Notes: generated by a model not told the origin, from the sequence alone. A stretch of 64,000 bases of DNA from a bacterium (GCA_026416715.1 JAOAEQ010000005.1:1-64000); one strand, 5' to 3'. Shown: positions 25,604 to 35,857, counted from the stretch's first letter. Numbers and translations: made by a program.

Positions 25604-26779
25604 TTATTTTGATGGGGATGATAAAAGTTGTCGGTAACAAGTTTCGATTGCAGCGACGTTCTGTTGAATATTAAAATGCTGCTCGAGTCGGTTACGACCT
25701 TGTTCTCCAAAGATTTTTCTTAATTCCGGACAATTTAGTAGTGTTTGAATTGCGGTCGCTAATGCTTCTACATCATTTGGAGGAACTAAAATACCAGTTT
25801 CATTATCAACAACAATTTCAGGAACGCCACCAACGTTACTTGCAACTACTGGTTTCCAATATAACATCGCTTCAAATAATACGGTAGGTAATGGGTCTGG
25901 CATAATTGAACTATGCACGATAATATCAGTCATCTGCATTAATATTGAAATATCGGTTCGATATCCGGTGAAAATCACTACCGATTGTAGATCTAATTGT
26001 TTCACTAATTGTTCAAGACACTGCTTATAGCCTCGTTCTCTCTCTTGAATAATATCACCGACAATAAGGAATTTTACTGGGATCTGCGTTCGTGAAATTA
26101 GTTTTTTTACTGCGGAGATAAAAATATGCTGACCTTTCCATTGCGCAATTTGACCAAACATACTTATAACAATTGCATCTGGCGGTATATTGAGCTTACT
26201 TTTCGTTTTCTGAATTATCTCTTGGGATAGTTGTTTTGCTTGCAAGCAATCCATGCCATTATAGATAACCGTACATTTGTCTCGTGAAACGCCTAATTCA
26301 ATCAATCTGGTTTTAACAGCGTTTGAAACTGCGATAATCCGCGTTGCTAGACGTCCGGCAAATCCGATAAATTGCCGGTTAAACCAGCAGGGGGTAACGA
26401 TATCATGCATATGCCAGATTATCGGCCGATGCATTAATTTAGCGGCAAAACCGCTGTATAACATTGCTGTAAACGAATTCGCATGCAGTAAATCTATTTT
26501 CTCTTTCTGAATCATGGTTTTCAATTGGGCAGTTGTTTTCCAGAAATTTGGAATATATAGTATTAATCGAATCGGATTATACGAACGTACGAGCAACGGA
26601 ATTTTAATTGGATAGGTTTTGATTCCAAGTTTAGTTATTTCAGATAACAATGTCCCGTCGGAGGGTGCAATTACGACCGGTTCAAATTTCGCTCGGTCAA
26701 GATGCGAAAGCAAATTCAATAGCACTCGTTCAGCTCCACTAATTTTTCCAACATGGTTTATATACAGTATACGTTTCAT
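25604..26779 (-). CDS. GT4 glycosyltransferase
   Basis: 391 residues. The N-terminus reads RILYINHVGKISGAERVLLNLLSHL. The donor-site motif is HSSIMPDPLPTVLFEAMLYWKPVVASNVGG, followed by DNETGILVPPND. It belongs to the GT-B, GT4 group of polysaccharide enzymes. It has a short unlinked leader (162 bases) before the Wzy-type gene and follows the flippase gene by 118 bases. Confidence 0.92.
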   Translation of the reverse strand: MKRILYINHVGKISGAERVLLNLLSHLDRAKFEPVVIAPSDGTLLSEITKLGIKTYPIKIPLLVRSYNPIRLILYIPNFWKTTAQLKTMIQKEKIDLLHANSFTAMLYSGFAAKLMHRPIIWHMHDIVTPCWFNRQFIGFAGRLATRIIAVSNAVKTRLIELGVSRDKCTVIYNGMDCLQAKQLSQEIIQKTKSKLNIPPDAIVISMFGQIAQWKGQHIFISAVKKLISRTQIPVKFLIVGDIIQERERGYKQCLEQLVKQLDLQSVVIFTGYRTDISILMQMTDIIVHSSIMPDPLPTVLFEAMLYWKPVVASNVGGVPEIVVDNETGILVPPNDVEALATAIQTLLNCPELRKIFGEQGRNRLEQHFNIQQNVAAIETCYRQLLSSPSK

Positions 26780-26821
26780 TTTTTTGTAGAGTTTAGAACC
26801 AAATATTTTTTGTTATTGTCG

Positions 26822-26863
26822 GGTTAGATCGAACGAACCTATCAAGCCTCGTACGATCTAACC
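26822..26863. repeat. 10-bp inverted repeat between flippase and GT4 genes
   Basis: GGTTAGATCG (26822-26831) pairs with CGATCTAACC (26854-26863) across 22 bases. No T-run follows on the minus strand. It could be a weak terminator, an operator or a processing site. Confidence 0.5.
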
Positions 26864-26897
26864 ATAGTATTTCTTGCCATGCTCCGTTCACTCTAAC

Positions 26898-28211
26898 CTA
26901 TTTCCTGTTAAATATAATGTTTTTCATATAATGAAAATCAATAAATAACGGGCGAATGTTGAATTGTTTGTTTAAAATAATCCAATAGATCAATAAAACT
27001 GAAGCAGAAGTAATCAACGAAGTTATTGCTGCACCGAAAACGCCAAGTTTAGGAATTAATGCTAGATTAACCAGGATATTTATCACTGCGCCAAACCAGG
27101 TTAATTGCGCATTCCATTCTGGTTTTCCAATTCCATTAAATACACTTGCAGCAATCCGATAAAATGGATGCAGCAAACCCCAGAACGCAAACACTCGCAC
27201 CAAACTTGCTGCCTCTTGATATTTTTCGCCATAAAAAACTCGGAGAATAAATTCAGGGAAAAAAAATAAAATTAATGTTACTGGGATAGCTAACAGAAAT
27301 AAGAACCCTGATGCGGTTTCGTATATTTTCCGAATACGTTCCCGACTGATTTCTCCTAAAGACAAATCAATCTTCGCACTTTCTGGAAATACAATTGCAT
27401 TCATTGAATCATTTATCACGGTCGCAAAATTCGTGAATAAATGCGCGATATTATATACCGCGATGCTCATCGGACTAACCATAAAATATGCCAGCATAAA
27501 TAAATCTATTTTCGAATAGATTTGGACTCCGGCGCTATTGATAAACGAATAAGATGCAAACCGAGTAATACGTTTAAGCCATTCTATTTGTAGCTGATTT
27601 TTGAATTTTAGATACTCCCGTGCAAACCATAGTCCGGGAATTGAACTGATAAAATAACTTAATGCAACAATCCAGATAACTTCAATCCCGTTGGATAAAT
27701 GCCCGGTAAGTTTGAAAAGAGTCAGAAAAAAAACAAAGTTACCTAAAACAAAACAATCAGTCCAAAAAACCTGTTTCAACTTTTGTTTTGCAATCAGAAG
27801 TTGGCGAATGAAATAATTGCATAATACTGCAAAAAGGATTAACGGTACCCAACGTAATAGAATCGCTAATCGTGGAACATGGAATATTGTCGCGATACCT
27901 TCGGAAAAGAAAAACAAGATACTTGATGAAAATATCGTCAGAATGAATTTAAGCAATAATGAATGGAAGTTTACGAGTGGAAGCTCAGAATCATCTTTCT
28001 CTGCAGCGTATTTGATTAGCGCCTGCCCAATGGATAAATCACCAAACAAAATTAAAAAGACACGAATACTATCGCACAGAACCAGTACTCCATATTCTTC
28101 TTTTGGAATACTGCGTACTACCGTAATAACATAAACGAAAGAAAACAATGCTATGATGATACTATCTAAAATCGCATAAACACTACGATGTATATATACA
28201 TTAATTTTCAT
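26898..28211 (-). CDS. Wzx-type oligosaccharide flippase
   Basis: 437 residues with twelve to fourteen predicted membrane helices and no large soluble domain. The N-terminal FVYVITVVRSIPKEEYGVL and the mid-segment INSAGVQIYSKIDLFMLAYF are typical of polysaccharide-transport (PST/MOP) proteins. It should move the lipid-linked repeat unit to the periplasmic face. It is the only flippase in the locus and fits a Wzx/Wzy pathway together with the genes at 17767, 18944 and 23990. Confidence 0.88.
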   Translation of the reverse strand: MKINVYIHRSVYAILDSIIIALFSFVYVITVVRSIPKEEYGVLVLCDSIRVFLILFGDLSIGQALIKYAAEKDDSELPLVNFHSLLLKFILTIFSSSILFFFSEGIATIFHVPRLAILLRWVPLILFAVLCNYFIRQLLIAKQKLKQVFWTDCFVLGNFVFFLTLFKLTGHLSNGIEVIWIVALSYFISSIPGLWFAREYLKFKNQLQIEWLKRITRFASYSFINSAGVQIYSKIDLFMLAYFMVSPMSIAVYNIAHLFTNFATVINDSMNAIVFPESAKIDLSLGEISRERIRKIYETASGFLFLLAIPVTLILFFFPEFILRVFYGEKYQEAASLVRVFAFWGLLHPFYRIAASVFNGIGKPEWNAQLTWFGAVINILVNLALIPKLGVFGAAITSLITSASVLLIYWIILNKQFNIRPLFIDFHYMKNIIFNRK

Positions 28212-28329
28212 CGGATTATATCCAAATTAATTTAACGCTATGGATTCTTATAGGCATAAATAACCATTCGATTTTGTCTATGCAGAACTGCTGCGACCAA
28301 ATTACATAATCCTAGAATGAAAAAATTTA

Positions 28330-29118
28330 CTATTTTTTAGGTAATGATTTTTTAAGGTTGTTTTTTGCCAATAAAATTCTAAATGGACTTTCGATTTGTT
28401 CAATGTGACGAATAGAAAAACCCATTTTTTCAAGAATCATACGGATATTCTTTTTATTAAAAACATACCAATGGCCGTATTTAGTTCCATACATGGTATT
28501 GGCATAGGTTATTTTTCCCATAGATAGTTTATAGATGAACCGATGGAAACTATGAATTAAACTGTCTTCACTTGGTGTTTCAATAACTAATAACCCATCT
28601 GGTTTAATCCAATCAGCGATCTGTTGCAGGGAATGAACCGGTTCCGAAAGATGTTCTAAAATATTAAACATGGTTACAACATCGAAAAATTCTTTGGGAA
28701 ACTCCGCTGAATGTACCGATGCCACTTGAATCTGAATGTCAAATTGCTTTTTAGCAAACTCCGCTGCATACCGACTTATATCAACACCATAGCATACCCA
28801 TCCATGCTGTTTCGCGACATTAAGAAAATATCCGAAACCACATTCAACATCAAGTACCGTTTTGCCGTTAGTTTTTTTCAAACGTTCAATTTTTTTTAAG
28901 CGATTTATAAAAGTGCGGTCGAAAATTTCACGGTTTAATTCATAGATATCCTCATGCCCACCATAGTGTTCAATGATTTCTTCTTGGAACGTACCGTTTA
29001 CATAGACCAATCCACAGTGAGGACATTCAACAACTAGCTTACCGGGAATACTATACAAGGGATGTGGCGGATATTTCTCATTGTCTTGACAAATACAACA
29101 TGGTTTAATATACATCAT
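28330..29118 (-). CDS. Class I SAM-dependent methyltransferase with N-terminal Cys cluster
   Basis: 262 residues. The N-terminus has CxxC pairs (CCIC at 7-10 and CPHC near 32) suggesting a small zinc ribbon, as in sugar C-methyltransferase-like proteins. The Methyltransf_23 core follows: TVLDVECGFGYFLN (motif I, with Glu where Gly is usual), FDVVTMFNILEHLSEP (motif post-II) and IKPDGLLVIETPS. It probably methylates a sugar of the surface glycan or a related lipid. It starts 6 bases after the phosphatase-family gene. Confidence 0.85.
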   Translation of the reverse strand: MMYIKPCCICQDNEKYPPHPLYSIPGKLVVECPHCGLVYVNGTFQEEIIEHYGGHEDIYELNREIFDRTFINRLKKIERLKKTNGKTVLDVECGFGYFLNVAKQHGWVCYGVDISRYAAEFAKKQFDIQIQVASVHSAEFPKEFFDVVTMFNILEHLSEPVHSLQQIADWIKPDGLLVIETPSEDSLIHSFHRFIYKLSMGKITYANTMYGTKYGHWYVFNKKNIRMILEKMGFSIRHIEQIESPFRILLAKNNLKKSLPKK

Positions 29119-29124
29119 ACTCGT

Positions 29125-30231
29125 TTACTCTATTTTAAGAATTACAGATAAAAATTTATAAATATCCACTGTTTTTTCAATCGGTAATAAATGTTGGGCG
29201 ATGATATTATTATAAAATAATACTCCTTTTTGGCTTTCTAATTCCGGATGATATCCATGCATCGCTTTCGGAATCTTCTTACCATAAAAACTTGGGGAAA
29301 ATACTAACCCTTCATTCAATAAGAAAAGAATATTACCAAATTTAGATGAGGTAAGTTTATATTGTAGTCGTTCTTCTGGAGTAATTATTCTGCCATACAC
29401 TTGCTGATTGAGAAATTTTTCTAGTTCGGAACGTAGATTATTATCAAAAGTCCAAATACGCAGCATAGTTGAATCCTGTATATAGAAATAACGCTCTGGA
29501 CTAGGATTCCCAAACTCCGTTTCCATAATTAATTTAACTGATCCGGTAACATTCGTCATGCCATGATCGCTTATGACAACTATCTTTCCATCTGGATATA
29601 ACTTCTGATATTTTCCTATTAACGTGGAAATATTCGTATTCAACTCTTCTATTGCCTTTACATAATCTGACGTCCCAACACCTACCCGATGCGTTATTCC
29701 ATCTAAATCTACTAACCCGATAAATAACCGCGGATGAGATTCCATTGCGGTTAGTCCTGCGAGTGTCATTTTAGCATCGCGGTTAGGATGTTTAAAATCA
29801 GGATATTTAATAACATATAAATCCGGATTCTGAATAAATAACGATGGAATATGATAGTTAGGCGAAAATATATCCGGCTGGTTCTGTAAATAAGGTAAAT
29901 AGTGGAATGGAATATTCCAAATGGGACCGAAAATTTTGTTTCCCAGACGATGTAAAACTCGGTCGATTACATAACATTTGCCCATTGGTGAAATGACCTT
30001 GAACAAAAACCGATATTTCCAGAACGGCGAATTAGTTCCGACATAAGTCCATTCACTGAAATATCCGAGTTCGTCTGGCATTTTCCCGGTAAAAAGTTCT
30101 GCCTGAATATTGATGCTATATCCAAACCCGGGAGTTAATGGAAGCTGAGTCACAAATTGCTTCGCAACTGCCATTTGTAAAGCATATTGATACGGGAGAC
30201 TATCAATGAATATAATGAGAAAATTAGCCAT
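29125..30231 (-). CDS. Alkaline-phosphatase-superfamily enzyme (type I phosphodiesterase-like)
   Basis: 368 residues. The fold is shown by FLIIFIDSLPYQ at the start (metal-binding Asp), TPGFGYSINIQAELFTGKMP (position of the nucleophile region), LFIGLVDLDGITHRVG (Asp/His metal site) and IVVISDHGMTNVTG (DHG motif). Such enzymes hydrolyse phosphomonoesters, phosphodiesters or sulfates, or transfer phosphoethanolamine. No signal peptide is obvious; the first helix is part of the fold. Inference: it modifies or trims a phosphorylated surface-glycan intermediate. It is 6 bases upstream of the methyltransferase gene. Confidence 0.75.
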   Translation of the reverse strand: MANFLIIFIDSLPYQYALQMAVAKQFVTQLPLTPGFGYSINIQAELFTGKMPDELGYFSEWTYVGTNSPFWKYRFLFKVISPMGKCYVIDRVLHRLGNKIFGPIWNIPFHYLPYLQNQPDIFSPNYHIPSLFIQNPDLYVIKYPDFKHPNRDAKMTLAGLTAMESHPRLFIGLVDLDGITHRVGVGTSDYVKAIEELNTNISTLIGKYQKLYPDGKIVVISDHGMTNVTGSVKLIMETEFGNPSPERYFYIQDSTMLRIWTFDNNLRSELEKFLNQQVYGRIITPEERLQYKLTSSKFGNILFLLNEGLVFSPSFYGKKIPKAMHGYHPELESQKGVLFYNNIIAQHLLPIEKTVDIYKFLSVILKIE

Positions 30232-30377
30232 TGATGATTATTTAATGTCAAATGTTATAGCTCAAACCTTCATTGCTCTATAACCAACAAAAACTGGGAA
30301 TAGATGTCGTCTGACATTGAACATTAAGTTTTGAACGTTTATTGGTGATTGAAACTTTGACATTTAAATTTGGTATA

Positions 30378-31745
30378 TTATCTTTCTATGTGACCTTCCA
30401 AAATATAAGATAAATAATCTTCCTTTTGCCCGATGCTCTGATATAAATCCATTAAGAACCGACCAAATATTTTTCGTAACCAAATCCATCGTTCTCCAAT
30501 TGGGATAGATAAATCCATAAACTCTACCGGTAATCGGCGTAATGTTAATTGTGATACAAGCTGAGATGCTTTTCTTAAGTGGAATTCAGCTTCAGGTAAA
30601 TCATTGATTATTGCTATCGCTCGGAAAGCAAAATGTAAATGATATAGGCAACTGATCATTTTCCCGATTTTCCCTTGCCAATACCAATTCCACCATCTAT
30701 AAATTGTCCTTTGGTTGAAATGTTTTGCTACTAATGTTAATTCGTATACTTTTCGTCTGAATTTGTATTCATTAAACAACCGCGTTTGGTATTTTTCAAG
30801 GATGTTCGGTAGTTCAGTATCTGGAACTTTAATATTATTAACAGCTAACAGATGTTTACCTGCCTGGATAAAATACGCTAACGTTTGCTGGTATAACTGT
30901 TCTGTTGACTCAGGAAAAATGAACTTGAACTTTCCATCCAAACATTGATTTAGAAAATCTGGAAATGAAGAATTAAAATAACGCCGAAGTTGTAAATCTG
31001 GATAATGCTCACGAATATAATCGACTCGTTCTCTAAATGAAGACAATAAAACTTTTTCCCATGGTAGGAGATAAGTGGTTAAATCCAATGAATTCCGACA
31101 TAAAACGAAATTGAATAATTCTTGGTTATTATTTCCTTCCGTTCTTCCGTTTTTAGGTTTTGTAATCAGCCAGGATCGTGGTACATATAACGCTATTGCC
31201 CATAATCTCCATAAAATCACTTCCGCTAATTCCCGGTAATCCAGATTATCGCAATTAATTTCCGGAATTTCTGAACGTATATCGGTTCCGAAGATAGTTT
31301 TCCCGATCTTTTTTGCTTCATAATGACGGATTAATGGCGGTAGTTGCTGTACCTGGCGTAATGAAATATAACTGCAATCAATATGAAATAACGGGGAATT
31401 TTTATTCCATTTTTTTTCTAATTGCGCGAGTTGAACAAATAATCGCTTCCGTTCAGTGTTGCTAGGTTTTCTTTTCGATACGGCTAATAATTCAATATCA
31501 CTCCATAATGAAATCTGCCCATCAGGTTCAATCCGATAACTAAATTCACCTCGAGCGGTACTACCCAGCAGTAAAATAGATAGAATATCAGATACACTTT
31601 TCTCTGTAATAACTTGAATTTCAGATAAGTAGTTGTGAATAAGGGTAGGATAACCAAATTCATTGCAGAGCGATAGCAAACTCGATTGTTCCATATGAAT
31701 GAATAAAATTACCGCTGATTTCTGAATATCTTTTAGTGGATTCAA
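30378..31745 (-). CDS. Nucleotidyltransferase-like protein of unknown role
   Basis: Up to 455 residues; the start at 31694 (MEQSSLLSLCNEF) is a reasonable alternative, giving 438. The N-terminal third carries ILLLGSTARGEFSYRIEP...SLWSDIELLAV, a GSxARGE then SDxE pattern like polymerase-beta-type nucleotidyltransferases, with a longer spacer than usual. The remainder is helical with many aromatic and basic residues and no recognised domain. Its place beside a phosphatase-family enzyme in a glycan locus suggests it may add a nucleotidyl or phosphate group to a surface-glycan precursor. That is a guess. Confidence 0.55.
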   Translation of the reverse strand: MNPLKDIQKSAVILFIHMEQSSLLSLCNEFGYPTLIHNYLSEIQVITEKSVSDILSILLLGSTARGEFSYRIEPDGQISLWSDIELLAVSKRKPSNTERKRLFVQLAQLEKKWNKNSPLFHIDCSYISLRQVQQLPPLIRHYEAKKIGKTIFGTDIRSEIPEINCDNLDYRELAEVILWRLWAIALYVPRSWLITKPKNGRTEGNNNQELFNFVLCRNSLDLTTYLLPWEKVLLSSFRERVDYIREHYPDLQLRRYFNSSFPDFLNQCLDGKFKFIFPESTEQLYQQTLAYFIQAGKHLLAVNNIKVPDTELPNILEKYQTRLFNEYKFRRKVYELTLVAKHFNQRTIYRWWNWYWQGKIGKMISCLYHLHFAFRAIAIINDLPEAEFHLRKASQLVSQLTLRRLPVEFMDLSIPIGERWIWLRKIFGRFLMDLYQSIGQKEDYLSYILEGHIER

Positions 31746-31900
31746 AATAAGTGATAGGAACCATAAGCGAATTAAAAATATTTTGGGTTACATATTAAGA
31801 ATTCACCGTTGTACGATAGGTTAACCCAATATTAGATTCTGATTTATCTTAACGTTATAGTTTATCCAAAACTGCATTTTAAGTAATCATCCAACTTCTG

Positions 31901-32872
31901 TTAGCGTATAATGGCAAATCCACCAACTTTAAACAATTCTAACCATAATGGTTCTAATCCACCCACTTCAAATTCTAGGGTAACATAATTGTTCCGGGTA
32001 ACGACCTTACTTTTCCAGTCAATTTTCTGGGCGATAAACTTCCTCCGAAATGCTTCTCCAATAAACTCGGCATCATCAATAACATCCTTAATCCTATTTA
32101 TTTTGGCAACGTCAAACAGCATCGTTCCACGCAATCTATCCGAATTAATAATATCCATCTCAATCACAATACTACGAATATCTTCTGCAGAAAGTAACAA
32201 ACTCATTTTCCATTTTTTCTCACGCAAAAGCAGGAATTTAGCAAAATGTTGGTGATTATTATTGCAAAAAATTATTATATCTCGTCGAGGTATTGAGCTG
32301 GCTCCTCCAGCTACAATATCCGGTACCGTGATTATATGTTTGATTTTACGCAAATAAACCTGAATGGTCGTTTGTATTGCCGCTAGGTTATTCCCGATAA
32401 TTAATTGATGGTCTAAAATTGCGTATCCAATCTTTTTCGTCCATGAAGTATCCGTCCCGTAAATAATCTGAAAACCGGATTCCGTATAGGTAGTCCAATT
32501 CGATTTTGCACCTAATTCATTACTCAATTTATTTTTTATAAACTTTATAAACTCAGTATTATTGTTAACTGCTTGCCGATAAGTTAATATTACTATATAT
32601 TGGAGATTATTAGGATCAGAATCAGGATAAAGTGCTGCTATACCGGAAACCGGTGTGAGTTTGGCTACAATCTCGCGTATCGAACTTTTTCTCGGGATAG
32701 TAACCCAGTTGTCAAATAGCCAGGATATTCCTGGGTCATTTGATTTGACATCTACTTTTAAATAAACAATTGCATTTGATGCCACTAGTACTTGTTCTTC
32801 TGCATTTATCAGTCCAAAATATGAAAATAATATCACCACACTTACTAAAATTAATGTGTAATTCGGTTGCAT
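31901..32872 (-). CDS. Secreted protein of unknown function
   Basis: About 323 residues from the ATG at 32872, where MQPNYTLILVSVVILFSYFGLINA makes a normal signal peptide. The frame is open to 32920, but that version places 16 polar residues before the signal. The mature part is a mixed alpha/beta protein (IVYLKVDV, GIAALYPDSDP, YAILDHQLIIGNN, LRGTMLFDVAK). Its layout recalls DUF3352-type periplasmic proteins, but I do not recognise the family with confidence. It is isolated by ~145-155 bases on each side within the surface locus. Confidence 0.6.
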   Translation of the reverse strand: MQPNYTLILVSVVILFSYFGLINAEEQVLVASNAIVYLKVDVKSNDPGISWLFDNWVTIPRKSSIREIVAKLTPVSGIAALYPDSDPNNLQYIVILTYRQAVNNNTEFIKFIKNKLSNELGAKSNWTTYTESGFQIIYGTDTSWTKKIGYAILDHQLIIGNNLAAIQTTIQVYLRKIKHIITVPDIVAGGASSIPRRDIIIFCNNNHQHFAKFLLLREKKWKMSLLLSAEDIRSIVIEMDIINSDRLRGTMLFDVAKINRIKDVIDDAEFIGEAFRRKFIAQKIDWKSKVVTRNNYVTLEFEVGGLEPLWLELFKVGGFAIIR

Positions 32873-33062
32873 ATTTGTTTTTTTATAATAACACTTTTTA
32901 AAACATAAATATTCTATCATATCAATATCATATCACTACATCATTCTCTATCTTAGCACTTTTCTTTTCAAACAGTATTAGATTCTGTCCTTAAAATACT
33001 TTTCCTTAAAAAATTAATGTAAGTAGATAACAAAATAAATTTATTATCAGTTATTCTTTCGG

Positions 33063-35828
33063 TCATTGAAAATCTATCCAACCCAAATCAATCGCTTCTC
33101 CAAACGTACCCTCCCCATCTCGATAGAAACCAAAAATTACTTTATAAGAAAGTGGTTCTGCAATAATATCGTTATGAATAATAACATACTTCCCTACTGG
33201 CCAATGAGTGGTAACTGGATAAGGATAAAAATCCCAATTCTGCCCTTTCATCTGCCTATTAGATTCTGGCAATAATCCCACATCTTCTTCTTTTACTCTG
33301 CCGTGAATATAAACCAACCAATCCTTTTCTAACGGTTGATTTACTTTAAACAAGAAATACAGTCGATATTTTTTAGGTTCTAATTTTTTTAAATACACGT
33401 CAATAAAAGTTATTGCTGGATGGATAACTTTTTCTTTTCCACTCTGATGTTTAATACATAATGTTTCGAAGCTAGATGCTATTTCCCTGTATAGTTCGGG
33501 GATAATATTTTCGTAAAAAGCATAGGTCTGTAAAAATTCACCTATTTCAAAAATATTTTTACTGATTGATAACTGTTTCCACCTTTTATACAGTAAACCA
33601 TCAAGATTATCCGTTGCAAAATCAATCCACCCTAATGGAATCGGTTTCCCGAAGGTTTTTCCTCCTTTATAAAAGCCGATAACTATATTATATGGAATTG
33701 GTTCTGCTGAAATCACTCTCGATACAATGATGCTTTCATTTTTCCGCCAAGTTGATGTAGGTGGATCTGGCCAAAAATCCCAATTTTGTCCTTTCCACGA
33801 TTGTACTTTTTCTGGTAACCTTGAAACATCTTCTTCTGCCACTTTACCGTGAACATATATTGCCCAATCGGTATCCATAAGTTCTTCCGTTTTAAATAAT
33901 AAATATAGTTTATATTGTTTTGGATCAATCTTTTTATAATAATATCCCAAAAAGGATACCGCTGAATTCACTGCGAATCCCTGATGTTTAGTATATTCGG
34001 ATATTATAGCCCTATATTTTTTATCTATTTCTTGAAATAGTTCCGGAAACGCTCTCTGATTAGATTGATATAATGAACGAAATTCATAGATTTCAAATGG
34101 ATTATTACTTGCTAAGATACGTTGCTGAGTTTTATCGACCTCATTTTTCGAAATCGAATACAGATACCAACTATACCCGTCTATTGGTTGTGCACCGGCA
34201 TCGATACTCTGGTACGGCGTTTTTTTACCCTGCAATAATGCAGCAAGTTTACCACTCCAAGTTAAACATGGATATTCCTCGATTCTCGTAAACGTTGTTT
34301 CGAGGGTTAGTCCGAAAAGATTCGGTTCTCGAGAAACATAATAAATCTTTTTAACTCCAATATAATTACTAGGCCAATCTATTAAAACTGGATTATTGCG
34401 TTTATAGTAATACGGCAAAAATTCGTTAAAATAAAGCATGATTTTCTGTTCATATTCTTCTACTTGTTTAACTACCACTACTGCACCAGTAGAAAGTTTC
34501 TGGTCTAATTCAGTTAGCAATCGCTTTTCAATAGTTCTTGCATTATATTGCACAAGAAATTGATAAAGGAAATTGTGATAATTAACCACGAGAAAGAAAA
34601 ATAAAAACAAAACGACACCTCCAACTATGACCATGCCGAATCTTCTATTATTTTTAGCATGAGCCCAGATGGGTATAGTAGAAAAAGCTAATATTATTGC
34701 CAGCAATGGTACCACCGGATACCAATATCGTAATGCTTGCTCCCACGAGGTACAAAGAATGCAATATAATCCTATAAACTCAATAATAAGTATTAGGAAA
34801 AAAGTATTCGATTTCGCAATCGTTTGCGTTTTTCCATAAATTCGTCCCCAAATATATATTCCTTTTCGCAGATATCCCAGCCGCACCAATCCTAATAATA
34901 GAAAGGCAATACTGAGAATAATCTGGGTATCAAGCAATAAGATACTTCGAACCAACCACCATCCGTTACTTACCAAAAGTTTTAAAGTTATCGTTGGGAC
35001 ACCGTATCCACCTCCTTGAAAGGCTAGTTTGACTCGGAAAAAAGTGTATAGCAATACTAAAATCAACGGTAGCAGGCGGAATAAATATTTTTTCGAACTA
35101 TGGTTTGATTCTAAGATGATGAAAATTAATAAAAATATAAACAGTAAAATGATATTTATCTCTTTCACAATTGATAAGCCAAAATAGCTAATGTAAATGA
35201 GAAAAAGATTCAACCGCGATGTAGAACTAAATTCGCCATTGGACTGGACAATGAGTATCGCTATTGCATAGTTAATGATGGCTAAAAATAAACCGGTATG
35301 TAATTCCACCGGAGCTAGTCTTGCTTCGGGGTTATTGGGAAAGAAAAAGAATATGAAACTAAATGTTAGAACCGGAATATTGAATGATTTAATTAGCCTA
35401 ATGAAACAGCGATTGACATTATCTTTTCCCTGGTGTAATGATTGTTGCTCGTGATTGGTTTGTATGAATAAAGAAAGACATTTAATCCAGAAATAAAACG
35501 AAATAAGTTTTACTACCCAACGAAATGCATGATGTAAAACCGGATTTGGTCCAAACAAAAACCAGACAAAAAAGTTATAAATATAGAGAAACGGACGATA
35601 TCGACCGGAACCCAAATTGATAAATGTATTGTTAACCCAAGCAGCGAATTCACTGGCATTTTCGGCCAACTTAACCACTTGCCAGTCAATATAATCGTCA
35701 ATAAGTCCAAACGGCGTTTTCAGTGAATAATATATTGCAGGAAGAAGGAGAACAAAAATAATTAGGTAGATTAACCAATTTAAGAAGTGCGTTTTCATAC
35801 TCTTTCGATAATTTGAACTTTTGACCAT
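33063..35828 (-). CDS. Large membrane protein with tandem C-terminal domain duplication
   Basis: 921 residues (or 911 if it starts at the ATG at 35798, MKTHFLNWLIYL, which leads directly into the first membrane helix). The first ~430 residues have about eleven membrane helices; the first outer loop has FGLIDDYIDWQ, an acidic pair as in GT-C enzymes. The C-terminal part holds two copies of a ~163-residue domain (residues ~576-738 and ~758-921). Shared elements are F(P/I)EL(F/Y)xEI, KQYKLYLLFK / KKYRLYFLFK, KGQNWDF and the end LGWIDF. Role unknown; a GT-C-like enzyme with sugar- or surface-binding domains is plausible. Confidence 0.7.
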   Translation of the reverse strand: MVKSSNYRKSMKTHFLNWLIYLIIFVLLLPAIYYSLKTPFGLIDDYIDWQVVKLAENASEFAAWVNNTFINLGSGRYRPFLYIYNFFVWFLFGPNPVLHHAFRWVVKLISFYFWIKCLSLFIQTNHEQQSLHQGKDNVNRCFIRLIKSFNIPVLTFSFIFFFFPNNPEARLAPVELHTGLFLAIINYAIAILIVQSNGEFSSTSRLNLFLIYISYFGLSIVKEINIILLFIFLLIFIILESNHSSKKYLFRLLPLILVLLYTFFRVKLAFQGGGYGVPTITLKLLVSNGWWLVRSILLLDTQIILSIAFLLLGLVRLGYLRKGIYIWGRIYGKTQTIAKSNTFFLILIIEFIGLYCILCTSWEQALRYWYPVVPLLAIILAFSTIPIWAHAKNNRRFGMVIVGGVVLFLFFFLVVNYHNFLYQFLVQYNARTIEKRLLTELDQKLSTGAVVVVKQVEEYEQKIMLYFNEFLPYYYKRNNPVLIDWPSNYIGVKKIYYVSREPNLFGLTLETTFTRIEEYPCLTWSGKLAALLQGKKTPYQSIDAGAQPIDGYSWYLYSISKNEVDKTQQRILASNNPFEIYEFRSLYQSNQRAFPELFQEIDKKYRAIISEYTKHQGFAVNSAVSFLGYYYKKIDPKQYKLYLLFKTEELMDTDWAIYVHGKVAEEDVSRLPEKVQSWKGQNWDFWPDPPTSTWRKNESIIVSRVISAEPIPYNIVIGFYKGGKTFGKPIPLGWIDFATDNLDGLLYKRWKQLSISKNIFEIGEFLQTYAFYENIIPELYREIASSFETLCIKHQSGKEKVIHPAITFIDVYLKKLEPKKYRLYFLFKVNQPLEKDWLVYIHGRVKEEDVGLLPESNRQMKGQNWDFYPYPVTTHWPVGKYVIIHNDIIAEPLSYKVIFGFYRDGEGTFGEAIDLGWIDFQ
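33066..33557 (-). repeat. Tandem domain copy 2 in the membrane protein
   Basis: Encodes residues ~758-921. It aligns with copy 1 along its whole length (FIDVYLKKLEPKKYRLYF; YIHGRVKEEDV; KGQNWDFYPYP; GWIDFQ). Confidence 0.8.
33615..34103 (-). repeat. Tandem domain copy 1 in the membrane protein
   Basis: Encodes residues ~576-738 (FLGYYYKKIDPKQYKLYL; YVHGKVAEEDV; KGQNWDFWPDP; GWIDFA). A linker of ~19 residues separates it from copy 2. Confidence 0.8.
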
Positions 35829-35857
35829 TTAAGTTTAATATATTCTGAACCTAAATT

